Shown here piece after piece: positions 17,125 through 24,022 of a DNA stretch of 28,196 bases. Within the stretch, counting starts at the first letter, position 1. Each line of letters opens with the position of its first letter. The notes under the pieces are model-generated. The model did no database searches and was not told where the DNA came from. It worked only from the letters and a program-made list of their open reading frames with translations. A program made the translations under genes and the position numbers. Source of the stretch: JANMEX01 sp031423755 (GTDB taxonomy: Bacteria > Pseudomonadota > Alphaproteobacteria > Rhizobiales > Rhizobiaceae); the NCBI GenBank assembly GCA_031423755.1, contig JANPGC010000093.1, forward strand, positions 1-28,196, written 5' to 3'.

Positions 17125-18576
17125 ATGGCACTGACAATCAAACGCAAGGTGACGCTCGCTCTGGTCATCGGCAGCCGCGCATTTTTCAATGGTGCGCCAT
17201 GCAAGGCTGCGCGGGACGAGACCGTCGCGTGGCTGGAAAAGCTCGGAGTCAACATCGTTACGCTGCCGTTCGAGGCGACGGTGAACGGAGCGGTTCAGTC
17301 GATTGACGATGCCAAACTTTATGCTGCGCATTTCCGAGAGCATCGCGACAACATTGACGGACTGGTGATTTGCCTGCCGAACTTTGGCGATGAAATTGCG
17401 GTGGCGGAACTGGTCAGCCGCTCTGGATTGAACGTGCCGATCCTGTTGCAGGCGTCCAATGACGAGGTGGACAAAGTGGATGTGCACTCGCGCCGCGATG
17501 CGTTTTGCGGCAAGCTTTCGGTGACGAATAATTTCTATCAGTATGGCGTTCCGTACACCGAAACCACGAACCACACCTGCGATACATTCAGCGATGAGTT
17601 CGGCGCGGACCTGGCACGGTTTGCCAAAGTGTGCCGGACAGTGCGCGGGCTTCGCGGCGCGAGACTCGGGGCGATCGGGGCGCGGACGGGCGCGTTTCAG
17701 ACAATGCGATATTCGGAGAAACTTTTGCAGGCGGCGGGGATTACCGTTGTCACTGTCGATCTGTCCGAGATGATCGGTGCTGCGTCCAAAGTGTCGGATA
17801 CCGATGGCGATCTTGTGTCCAAGCTTGAGGCAATCAAGGCGTATGGCCGCATCCCGGCGCATATCAAACCGGAGCAGATCACAAGACAGGCCAAATGGTC
17901 GCTGGCCGTGGACCGCTGGATCGAGGCCAATGAGTGCGATGCTTCGGCAATACAGTGCTGGCGCTCGTTGCAGGATAATTTTGGCTGCGCGACGTGTTTG
18001 ACCATGTCGATGATGGGCGAGGAACTGATGCCGAGCGCATGCGAGGTGGACATCATGGGGGCGCTGTCGATGTATGCGCTGGCGTTGGCTTCAGATGCGC
18101 CGCCGGCCATTCTTGACTGGAACAACAATTATGGTTCCGACCCGGAAAAGTGCGTGTGCACCCACTGCGGCAATTTCCCGAAAAAATTCATCGGTGCGAC
18201 ACCGGAAATCAGCGAGCTGGATGTGCTGGGCGAAACCATCGGGCGGGAGAAATGTTTCGGGGCGGTGAAGGGCAAGGTGATTGCCGGGCCAATGACCTAT
18301 TTCCGGATTTCCTCCGATGACCGTCGCGGAACTTTGAAAACCTATCTTGGCGAAGGCGAATTCACTGACGACCCGTTCCCGATGGACGGCGGCATTGCTG
18401 TCAGCAAGGTCAAGGACTTGCGCAAGCTGATGCGTTTTGTGGCGCAGAACGGGTTTGAGCATCATGTCGCAATGGTGCGTGGGCACCATGCTTCGATTGT
18501 TGATGAGGCTGTGACGCGGTATTTGAAATGGCCGATGTATCATCATGGCGGGGAGAGCGAGGCGGTTTTGGGTTAG
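17125..18576 (+). CDS. L-fucose isomerase-like protein (ketol isomerase fold)
   Basis: 483 aa, with a C-terminal half of the L-fucose/L-arabinose isomerase type. Candidate manganese ligands sit in the expected order: E307 in C-E-V-D-I-M-G-A, D331 in L-D-W-N-N, and a histidine near the end (H446/H447 or H454/H455); enterobacterial FucI uses Glu, Asp and His in the same arrangement. The protein is about 100 residues shorter than FucI, so it is a divergent family member. Expected role: aldose-ketose interconversion of a pentose or 6-deoxyhexose before the FGGY kinase. The ATG at 17125 is chosen for GGGAGG 6 nt upstream; an in-frame ATG at 17089 would add 12 residues. It is divergent from the SorC regulator and is the last gene before a repeat-rich region. 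Confidence 0.85.
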   Translation: MALTIKRKVTLALVIGSRAFFNGAPCKAARDETVAWLEKLGVNIVTLPFEATVNGAVQSIDDAKLYAAHFREHRDNIDGLVICLPNFGDEIAVAELVSRSGLNVPILLQASNDEVDKVDVHSRRDAFCGKLSVTNNFYQYGVPYTETTNHTCDTFSDEFGADLARFAKVCRTVRGLRGARLGAIGARTGAFQTMRYSEKLLQAAGITVVTVDLSEMIGAASKVSDTDGDLVSKLEAIKAYGRIPAHIKPEQITRQAKWSLAVDRWIEANECDASAIQCWRSLQDNFGCATCLTMSMMGEELMPSACEVDIMGALSMYALALASDAPPAILDWNNNYGSDPEKCVCTHCGNFPKKFIGATPEISELDVLGETIGREKCFGAVKGKVIAGPMTYFRISSDDRRGTLKTYLGEGEFTDDPFPMDGGIAVSKVKDLRKLMRFVAQNGFEHHVAMVRGHHASIVDEAVTRYLKWPMYHHGGESEAVLG

Positions 18577-18617
18577 ATTTTGCGATGCGCTGGATTATTC
18601 GCAATCTCCGCACGTGT

Positions 18618-18816
18618 CGTCATTCCGGACAAGCGCAGCGCAGATCGGGAATCCAGAGATGGGAAGGCGCTGAATTGGGCTCGATATACATTTTGGCGCA
18701 TTTTGAAATGGCAATTAAAGCAATGGTTTAACAGTTCCTTACGTCCGACGGACGGCCGTAATTACCACGGCCACGACTCTGGATTCCGGGTTCCGCTGCG
18801 CGGCCCCGGAATGACG
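18618..18816. repeat. ~200 bp element bounded by 40 bp inverted repeats
   Basis: The left end (18618-18658) and the reverse complement of the right end (18777-18816) share CGTCATTCCGG, then GCGCAGCG, then GGAATCCAGAG, giving an imperfect 40 bp inverted repeat. An internal GGCCGT/ACGGCC hairpin lies at 18754-18772. The centre is AT-richer than its surroundings and holds no gene. Similar palindromic intergenic elements are common in rhizobial genomes; this is probably a non-autonomous dispersed repeat, possibly MITE-like. It may also serve as a transcription barrier after the isomerase gene. Confidence 0.7.
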
Positions 18817-18845
18817 TCGGTTATGGGGTTGGGGACAGTTGCCTT

Positions 18846-19625
18846 TCAGAGTCCACTGTCTCCGGGCTTCCACCGGAACGCCTCAATCGCAAAATAATGC
18901 ACGTCTTTCAAAACAGAATCGACGGGGTGGATGTCCTTGCGCCGGTATCCCGGGGGCGGGCCGGGGCGGAAGGGCGACATGCGGGTTGGTTTGTATGGGG
19001 CTTTGGATGAAAGAATTTCGTCACGCCGCGCCTGCCATCTGGCGAGGCGACGGGCCTGGCGGGGCAAGTCATTCAGTGCGTGGCGCATGGCGCGAAGGCG
19101 GTTGAAGAGGAGCGTGGCGTTGATGCGTTGCGCGGCGAGTTGGGCTTGGTGGTGGGCGAACGTGCCATCGAAGGGCAGGACTTTGTGCATTGATGCGGCG
19201 GGGTCGATGTTTTGGTCCCACAGGTCCGGATCGAACTGTTTGAGCGGGTCGATGAGCTGGAAGGATGGCGTGCGTGATGGGTTGTCCGCTGCAAACGATG
19301 CGAGGCCTGCCGGGATGGGACGCGAGGCGCGAGCCTTCAAGACCAGCCCCCTCGCCGCGATGATGATGAGGCGGCGGATGGCAGATTCGCAGGGGCGCAG
19401 GATCAGCATGATGGCGGCGTAGAGGTGGCGCGGGAGGGTGAAGGTGGTGGATGTGTTGGGGTTTGCATTGCCAGTGCCCCGCTGACTCACCCTCACCGCT
19501 TCGCTTTGCGAAGCAGCCTCTCCCGCGAAGCGGTAGAGGGGAAGAGCGCGGTCGTTCCCGCGCAACATCGCGAACAGCTCGGCGACGACCGCCAAGAGCA
19601 ATGCGTGGTTGCGGGTGATGGCCAT
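18846..19625 (-). CDS. Hypothetical protein, conserved-looking, function unknown
   Basis: About 259 aa. The N-terminus is hydrophobic and helical (A-L-L-L-A-V-V-A-E-L-F-A-M-L-R), followed by a variable Ser/Thr/Asn-rich stretch, a second hydrophobic segment (L-Y-A-A-I-M-L-I-L-R, then R-R-L-I-I-I-A-A-R-G-L), and a basic, helix-rich C-terminal half with D-P-L-K-Q-F and R-K-D-I-H-P-V-D. I have a weak impression of similar rhizobial hypothetical proteins but cannot assign a domain. The start is uncertain: ATG 19625 is used, a GTG four codons upstream is possible, and the frame remains open to 19787. Around residues 28-45 the coding sequence seems to consist of a palindromic repeat. The last codons resemble the GGGGACAGT repeat found nearby. 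Single gene between repeats. Confidence 0.55.
   Translation of the reverse strand: MAITRNHALLLAVVAELFAMLRGNDRALPLYRFAGEAASQSEAVRVSQRGTGNANPNTSTTFTLPRHLYAAIMLILRPCESAIRRLIIIAARGLVLKARASRPIPAGLASFAADNPSRTPSFQLIDPLKQFDPDLWDQNIDPAASMHKVLPFDGTFAHHQAQLAAQRINATLLFNRLRAMRHALNDLPRQARRLARWQARRDEILSSKAPYKPTRMSPFRPGPPPGYRRKDIHPVDSVLKDVHYFAIEAFRWKPGDSGL
19490..19541. repeat. Palindromic (REP-like) element lying in-frame inside the hypothetical gene
   Basis: CCGCTTCGC (19496-19504) pairs with GCGAAGCGG (19525-19533), and with the flanking CCCTC/GAGGG the stem extends to about 15 pairs with one bulge. A competing hairpin GCTTCGC-TTT-GCGAAGC sits inside (19498-19514). Rhizobial intergenic DNA often carries elements of the type 'CCCTCACC..CTCTCCC', and this segment reads like one. 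On the minus strand it is translated without a stop and supplies about 18 residues rich in Ala, Glu, Ser and Arg. Confidence 0.5.
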
Positions 19626-19746
19626 TTCCCAGTTCACTGTCCGCTTTTTCCCTTGTTGAATATGACGGGGATTATCGGACGGGATTGGGAGCGGGTGGAT
19701 AAGTTTCCCGAAATTTGCTCTCGCAAGGCCGCGTGGCGGGAGGAAG

Positions 19747-19829
19747 ATCGGGGACAGTTTACATGATTCCGGATGCAGGCATGGCAATTTTCTGCATCAT
19801 ATCAATGAATTAAGTAAACTGTCCCCGAT
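19747..19829. repeat. REPIN-like nested inverted repeat (GGGGACAGTTTAC ends)
   Basis: ATCGGGGACAGTTTAC (19747-19762) is repeated as its exact reverse complement at 19814-19829, and similarity extends imperfectly beyond both sides. Between them GATGCAG and CTGCATC form an inner stem. A related GGGGACAGTT is found at 18831-18840, on the other side of the hypothetical gene. From memory, repeats with this GGGGACAGTTTAC core occur near REP-associated transposase genes in several Proteobacteria; no such gene is in the window, so this would be a copy mobilised in trans. Confidence 0.6.
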
Positions 19830-19835
19830 TTTCTG

Positions 19836-19852
19836 CCGCCTCGGCGAGGCGG
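19836..19852. repeat. Perfect GC-rich hairpin beside the REPIN-like element
   Basis: CCGCCTC-GGC-GAGGCGG, a 7-pair stem with a 3-base loop, followed on the + strand after eight bases by a run of six T. It looks like an intrinsic terminator for + strand transcripts, but no + strand gene ends nearby, so it is more likely part of the repeat cluster. Confidence 0.4.
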
Positions 19853-19921
19853 GATCGTGGTTTTTTGCAGGTGGATAGATTTATTTTGAAGCTTGCTAGC
19901 AGCGACCGAATTTCGGAAACA

Positions 19922-19986
19922 GTGCAGCCAATTGCAGCAACGCCTGCGCGCTATCGGTGGGCGATGCGGGTGGCAATTGGCAGCAC
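19922..19986. repeat. Large stem-loop downstream of the ferredoxin-reductase gene
   Basis: GTGCAGCCAATTGC (19922-19935) pairs with GCAATTGGCAGCAC (19973-19986), 13 of 14 positions, around a 37-base GC-rich spacer. A small palindrome CCGAATTTCGG lies just to its left. It sits 40 bp beyond the 3' end of the leftward oxygenase operon and could stabilise or end that message, though no U-tract follows. I see no gene between 19626 and 20026. Confidence 0.45.
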
Positions 19987-20026
19987 AGTCACCGCAATTT
20001 TGCCTGTGGAGGCACCTTGCCGGGCC

Positions 20027-21259
20027 TCAGCCTGCCAGCAACCGTTTCATGTTTACAGTCGGGTCTGCCAAGTTCGATGGTGCGGGCTTCAGGCCTTTGG
20101 CTATGATCATCTCGGCGAGGCGTACATCCTTGGCGACTGCGTTGCCGGGGCCTATGCCGCTGGCGGCGACGAGGCGGCCGTCTGCTGCGATGTGGAAGAG
20201 GATGAAAGCGGTGTCTGACAGGTCGCGGCGGACTGTGCTTGCGCCTTCGTCCTGAAGGCCTGCAATTTGCATTGTCAGGTCATACTGGTCGGACCAGAAC
20301 CACGGGACCGTGGTGAGCTGCTCATTTTTGCCGAGCATGTTGGCGGCGGCGAGGCCGCCTTGATCTTGCGCACTGCGCCAGCTTTCGAGCCGGACACGGC
20401 GGCCGCCGTAGACTGTGAGCGGGAAGGAGACGCAGTCGCCCGCAGCATAGATATCCGGATCAGATGTGCGCAGCTGGTCATCGACGGCGATGCCGTTTTC
20501 GATCAACAGGCCGGACTTTTCGGCAAGGTCTGTCACAGGTGCCGCGCCGATGCCGACGAGGACGAGATCGCCGGTCACGGCGCTGCCGTCAGAAAGAATG
20601 ACGGCGATCTTGTCACCGCGCTCTTCAAAACCGGTGAGGCCTGTGGAGCAGCGGATATCGACGCCTTCGGCTTCGTGGCGGCTGGCTACGACTTTCGCGA
20701 CTTCTTCGGGAACGCCGCGCGACAGGATGCGGGGGAGGCCTTCAATGACGGTGACGGACGCGCCGCGCTTGCGGGCGCTGGCGGCGACTTCGAGGCCGAT
20801 GAAACCGCCGCCGATGATGATGATGTGGCGGCCTTCGCGTAAAGCGCCACGCAGCGCCAGCGAATCCTCATAGGTGCGCAGGTAGCGGACTTTGGGGGAG
20901 TCGGAACCGGAAATAGTCAAGCGGCGCGGCAGGGCGCCGGTGGCGAGAAGCAGCCTGTCGTATTGAATTGTGCGGCCATCGGCGAGCAGGACCATGTGCC
21001 CTGCCCTGTCGATGGACTGAGCGGCGACACCGGCGATCAGATCGACGTTGATCGACTTCAGCGTGGCTCCATCAGTAAGGTATGGCGGCTGCGGATGGTC
21101 TGTGTCGGTGATGACCGCCTTGGACAAAGGTGGGCGGTCATAGGGCGCGTGGATTTCGCCGGTGATGAGGGTGACCGGGCCGTCATGACCGTTTTCACGC
21201 AAGGCGACTGCGGCGCGCGAACCGGCCTTGCCGCCGCCGATGATGACCATGGCTGTCAT
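20027..21259 (-). CDS. mocF: FAD-dependent ferredoxin reductase, MocF/BphA4-like
   Basis: A 410 aa NAD(P)H:ferredoxin reductase expected to pass electrons from NAD(P)H to the Rieske ferredoxin encoded just before it. The FAD motif G-G-G-K-A-G is at 8-13, the family signature Y-D-R-P-P-L-S-K at 40-47, the NAD motif G-G-G-F-I-G at 150-155, and the second FAD contact I-Y-A-A-G-D-C in the last third. This is the layout of oxygenase-coupled reductases (BphA4, rhizobial MocF) and not of NirB-type flavoproteins. It starts two bases after the ferredoxin stop with a poor ribosome site, implying coupling. The moc symbol rests on the three-gene arrangement and is an inference about substrate; the reductase role itself is secure. 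Confidence 0.85.
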   Translation of the reverse strand: MTAMVIIGGGKAGSRAAVALRENGHDGPVTLITGEIHAPYDRPPLSKAVITDTDHPQPPYLTDGATLKSINVDLIAGVAAQSIDRAGHMVLLADGRTIQYDRLLLATGALPRRLTISGSDSPKVRYLRTYEDSLALRGALREGRHIIIIGGGFIGLEVAASARKRGASVTVIEGLPRILSRGVPEEVAKVVASRHEAEGVDIRCSTGLTGFEERGDKIAVILSDGSAVTGDLVLVGIGAAPVTDLAEKSGLLIENGIAVDDQLRTSDPDIYAAGDCVSFPLTVYGGRRVRLESWRSAQDQGGLAAANMLGKNEQLTTVPWFWSDQYDLTMQIAGLQDEGASTVRRDLSDTAFILFHIAADGRLVAASGIGPGNAVAKDVRLAEMIIAKGLKPAPSNLADPTVNMKRLLAG

Positions 21260-21261
21260 GA

Positions 21262-21576
21262 TCAGGCGAGGTCTATGAAGACTTTGCCGCCTTCAAGCTT
21301 GACGGGGAATGTCTTCAAATTGATGCAGGCGGGCGCGCCCTTGGCGACGCCGGTGCGGTAATCGAAACGGCCGTTATGCTTGGGGCATTCGATGATGTAA
21401 TCCATCACCAGACCGCCATCGAGCAGCACCTGCTCATGGGTGCAACGGCCGGCGGTGGCGAAATATTCATCATCGGGGCTGCGGTAGATGGCGTAATCCT
21501 GCCCGCCATGTTTGAAGCCGATCAAATCTTCAAGCTCGATATCACCCTTGTCGCAGGCTTCGACCCAGTTGCTCAT
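21262..21576 (-). CDS. mocE: Rieske [2Fe-2S] ferredoxin, MocE-like
   Basis: A 104 aa soluble Rieske ferredoxin. Cluster ligands C45-T-H47 and C64-P-K-H67 are intact, and the C-terminal F-P-V-K-L-E-G-G-K-V-F-I is typical of the bacterial Rieske ferredoxin fold. It should carry electrons from the reductase to the desaturase-type oxygenase, the chain proposed for demethylation in rhizobial rhizopine catabolism. AGGAGG lies 9 nt before the ATG and overlaps the stop codon of the oxygenase gene (TAAGGAGG), so expression is coupled. It is distinct from NirD in this window in sequence and ligand spacing. Confidence 0.87.
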   Translation of the reverse strand: MSNWVEACDKGDIELEDLIGFKHGGQDYAIYRSPDDEYFATAGRCTHEQVLLDGGLVMDYIIECPKHNGRFDYRTGVAKGAPACINLKTFPVKLEGGKVFIDLA

Positions 21577-21590
21577 TTAGACAATCCTCC

Positions 21591-22688
21591 TTAAGTGCGC
21601 GGTGTATATTCGGCGGCGGCGGTGACCGGCTGGTGGAATTCCGGCCGGTAAGGTTTGGCAGTTTTTGGCAATTCACGCACCAGATAAACGTCTTCGCCTT
21701 TCAACTGGCGGCGCCAGACGGGGATGATCTGCCTGTAGGCATGCCACATGGACGTGTCAGGCGCGGGCAGATCGTGGGCGATCAGTTTATGCAACTTCGG
21801 CAGCGCGTGGTAGGGGACCATCGGGAACATGTGATGCTCGACGTGATAGTTCATGTTCCAATAGATGAAGCGCGAGATCGGGTTGATGTAAACGGTGCGC
21901 GAATTCATGCGGTGATCCAGCACATCGTCTGCTAGGCCGCCATGCTGCATCAGGCCGGTGAGCACATGGTGCCAAGCGCCATAAAGGCGGGGCGTTCCGA
22001 CAAGCAGGATGGGCAGCCATGACTGGGTTGCGAGCGCGAGCGCAATCGTCGCTGCGTAGATTGCCACCCAGACGCGGGCGACGAGGATGACCTTGTGCCA
22101 TTCCATTTCCGGAACGTAGGTTTTTTCCGATGGCGTGACGATGCCGAGCGCATTGATGACCATCGCCTTCCAGCCGTTGAACGCGTCGAGAATGCCAAAG
22201 AAGTTCAAGGCGACATTAAACAGCACCGGCGGGCGCATGACGGCGATTTCGGGGTCAAGGCCGATGATGATTGTATCGGTGTGGTGGCGGGTGTGGCTCC
22301 AGCGCCAGGTGGCGGGATTGCGCACGATCATGAAGCAGGCGATCTGATAGACGGCATCGTTCATCCATGCGGTCTTGAAGGCCGTGCCGTGGCCGCACTC
22401 ATGCCAGCGGGAATCCGTGGCCGAGCCGTAAAGGACGCCATAGGCGAGGAAGAAGGGAATTGACCAGAGCGACGGCCAGAGCCAGATTGCGCTGGCGGCG
22501 AAGGCGAGCATCAGGCCGAGCCAGATGATAGTGTCGCGGATGGCGGGGCCATCGGAGCGTTTCATCAGCTCTTTCAGATCCTTGCGGGCAACATCGGTGT
22601 GGTACCATTCTGCGGACTTGAGGCCGCGTTCGACCGCCAACTGCGCATCGCGCCCGAGCATGCCGTAGTCACGCGTCTGATTTGCCAT
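21591..22688 (-). CDS. mocD: Fatty-acid-desaturase-fold di-iron oxygenase, MocD-like
   Basis: A 365 aa membrane-bound di-iron enzyme. The three histidine boxes of the family are complete: H96-E-C-G-H100, H132-T-R-H-H136 and H282-V-E-H-H286, with hydrophobic segments at about 51-90, 155-180 and 200-232. With a dedicated Rieske ferredoxin and reductase downstream this is a three-component oxygenase, and beside an inositol-type importer it resembles MocD, thought to remove the O-methyl group of 3-O-methyl-scyllo-inosamine. A plain lipid desaturase or hydroxylase remains possible. ATG 22688 is used: GGGAG stands 9 nt upstream and the longer open frame would run into the regulator gene on the other strand. 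First gene of the leftward operon, divergent from the LacI-type regulator. Confidence 0.82.
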   Translation of the reverse strand: MANQTRDYGMLGRDAQLAVERGLKSAEWYHTDVARKDLKELMKRSDGPAIRDTIIWLGLMLAFAASAIWLWPSLWSIPFFLAYGVLYGSATDSRWHECGHGTAFKTAWMNDAVYQIACFMIVRNPATWRWSHTRHHTDTIIIGLDPEIAVMRPPVLFNVALNFFGILDAFNGWKAMVINALGIVTPSEKTYVPEMEWHKVILVARVWVAIYAATIALALATQSWLPILLVGTPRLYGAWHHVLTGLMQHGGLADDVLDHRMNSRTVYINPISRFIYWNMNYHVEHHMFPMVPYHALPKLHKLIAHDLPAPDTSMWHAYRQIIPVWRRQLKGEDVYLVRELPKTAKPYRPEFHQPVTAAAEYTPRT

Positions 22689-22757
22689 GATGGAGATCTC
22701 CCGAGTTGGAATTGCATGTAGGACATCGAACACAAAAACGTCAAACCTAGTGATATT

Positions 22758-22777
22758 TTTTCTATCATTTTCTATCA
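22758..22777. promoter_or_regulatory. Tandem TTTTCTATCA repeats in the oxygenase/regulator divergent promoter
   Basis: Two exact copies of the 10-mer TTTTCTATCA stand head to tail (22758-22767 and 22768-22777) in the 133 bp between the divergent oxygenase and LacI-family genes. A third copy lies at 23877-23886, after the regulator and before the isomerase gene. A 10 bp period puts both copies on one face of the helix. Inference: binding sites for the local regulator, or a promoter/UP-type element. Confidence 0.4.
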
Positions 22778-22821
22778 TTGTGTGTATGGATCGGCCAGAC
22801 TTGCATGTTGAGGAGCGCGCG

Positions 22822-23853
22822 ATGGGATCACGTCCGACAATTGCCGATGTTGCGGCCAAATCCGGTGTCAGCGTTGCAACGGTTGACCGCGTGCTGAACG
22901 GGCGGCATCCGGTGCGCGGGGAGACGTCGCGGCGCGTTTATGAGGCGGCGACGGCGATTGGCTATCATGCGGCGGGGCTTATCCGGCAGCGCATTCATGC
23001 CGACCTGCCGCAGATCCGGCTTGGCATCCTGTTGCAGAAGCCGGAGACCGAGTTTTACAAGGCATTCGGCGCGACGGTTGAAAAAGCGATCCGCGACGCC
23101 ACGAAATTCCGCGGTATCTGCGTGCTCGACTATGTGACGGATATGGCACCCGCTGTCGTGACGGCCAAGCTGAAGGAAATGGCCCCCAAGGTGCATGCGA
23201 TTGCGATGGTGGCGGTGGACCATCCGAACATCACGGCCGCTGTGGCTGAACTGCGCGAAAAGGGCATACCGGTGTTCTCGCTGCTGTCTGACTTCGCGAC
23301 CGGCGTGCGCAGCGGTTATATCGGCGTGGACAACCGGAAGGTGGGGCGCGTGGCGGCGTGGACGATTGCCAAGGCGGCGAAGAAGCCTGGAAAGGTGGCG
23401 ATTTTTGTCGGCAGCCACCGGTTTTTGGGTCATGATCTGCGCGAAATCGGGTTTCGCACCTATTTCCGCGAACATGCGCCCGAGTTTCATTTGCTGGACA
23501 CTTTGGTCAATCTGGATGACCGGCGCTACACCTATGAGGCCATCGAGGAACTTCTGGTACGGCACAAGGAGCTTGTCGGGTTTTATGTTGCGGGCGGCGG
23601 CATGGAGGGCGCGGTGGACGCCTTGCGCGAGATTGCAGGGCAGCGCGAACTTGTTGTTGTGCTCAACGAGCTGACGCCGATGTCGCGCGCCGCCTTGGCT
23701 GATCAGGTGATTGCGATGACGATATCAACGCCGCTGCCGCTGCTGTGCGAAAAGCTGATCGAGCTGATGGCGCGCGCGGTGATGCAAAAGGATGTGGATT
23801 TGCCGGGGCAGACCTTTTTGCCGCTGGAGATGCATATCTCCGAGAATATTTGA
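22822..23853 (+). CDS. LacI-family transcriptional regulator
   Basis: 343 aa. The LacI-type helix-turn-helix occupies about 6-25 (T-I-A-D-V-A-A-K-S-G-V-S), followed by the recognition helix and V-L-N-G-R, then a periplasmic-binding-protein-like effector domain to the C-terminus. The recognition region reads V-A-T-V-D-R where many LacI proteins have V-S-T-V-S-R. ATG 22822 is preferred: GAGGAG lies 6 nt upstream, and the extra upstream frame would be hydrophobic and unlike the family. Context points to control of the oxygenase operon on the left and the isomerase/transporter genes on the right, with an inositol-like effector; both are inference. Confidence 0.9.
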   Translation: MGSRPTIADVAAKSGVSVATVDRVLNGRHPVRGETSRRVYEAATAIGYHAAGLIRQRIHADLPQIRLGILLQKPETEFYKAFGATVEKAIRDATKFRGICVLDYVTDMAPAVVTAKLKEMAPKVHAIAMVAVDHPNITAAVAELREKGIPVFSLLSDFATGVRSGYIGVDNRKVGRVAAWTIAKAAKKPGKVAIFVGSHRFLGHDLREIGFRTYFREHAPEFHLLDTLVNLDDRRYTYEAIEELLVRHKELVGFYVAGGGMEGAVDALREIAGQRELVVVLNELTPMSRAALADQVIAMTISTPLPLLCEKLIELMARAVMQKDVDLPGQTFLPLEMHISENI

Positions 23854-23860
23854 TACCGTT

Positions 23861-23880
23861 TTGCAAGCTTTGCAATTTTT
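23861..23880 (+). terminator. Possible weak intrinsic terminator after the LacI-family gene
   Basis: TTGCAA-GCT-TTGCAA followed by TTTTT begins eight bases after the regulator stop. The stem is only six pairs and AT-rich, so termination would be leaky. The T-run is shared with the third TTTTCTATCA copy, so regulatory binding is an alternative explanation. Confidence 0.3.
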
Positions 23881-23902
23881 CTATCACCGCAGAAAATGGA
23901 AT
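23877..23902. promoter_or_regulatory. Candidate operator upstream of the TIM-barrel isomerase gene
   Basis: TTTTCTATCACCGCAGAAAA is a dyad (TTTTCT/AGAAAA, 8-base spacer) directly followed by the motif AAATGGAAT (23894-23902). The first half repeats the motif of the oxygenase/regulator promoter, the second the motif found upstream of the binding-protein gene, so the two motif families meet here. No clear -35/-10 pair was identified. Confidence 0.4.
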
Positions 23903-24022
23903 TTTGCACGAATGATGGATTGTTTGCGACTGGGTGTTTGACTCTTTGCGGACTTCTGCCGCTTGATTGATCACGTATCCGACAAATTTCGGCGTCATAT
24001 TCATCCCTGCAAGGAACCTCAA

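Noticed and set aside
19836..19866. GC hairpin followed by T-run, looking like an intrinsic terminator on the + strand
   Set aside because: No + strand gene ends upstream within more than 1 kb; it lies inside a repeat cluster, so it was recorded as a repeat only.
20267..20842. 191-codon + strand frame opposite the ferredoxin-reductase gene
   Set aside because: Pure antisense frame of a gene with all FAD/NAD motifs; Asp/Ala-rich translation typical of such shadows.
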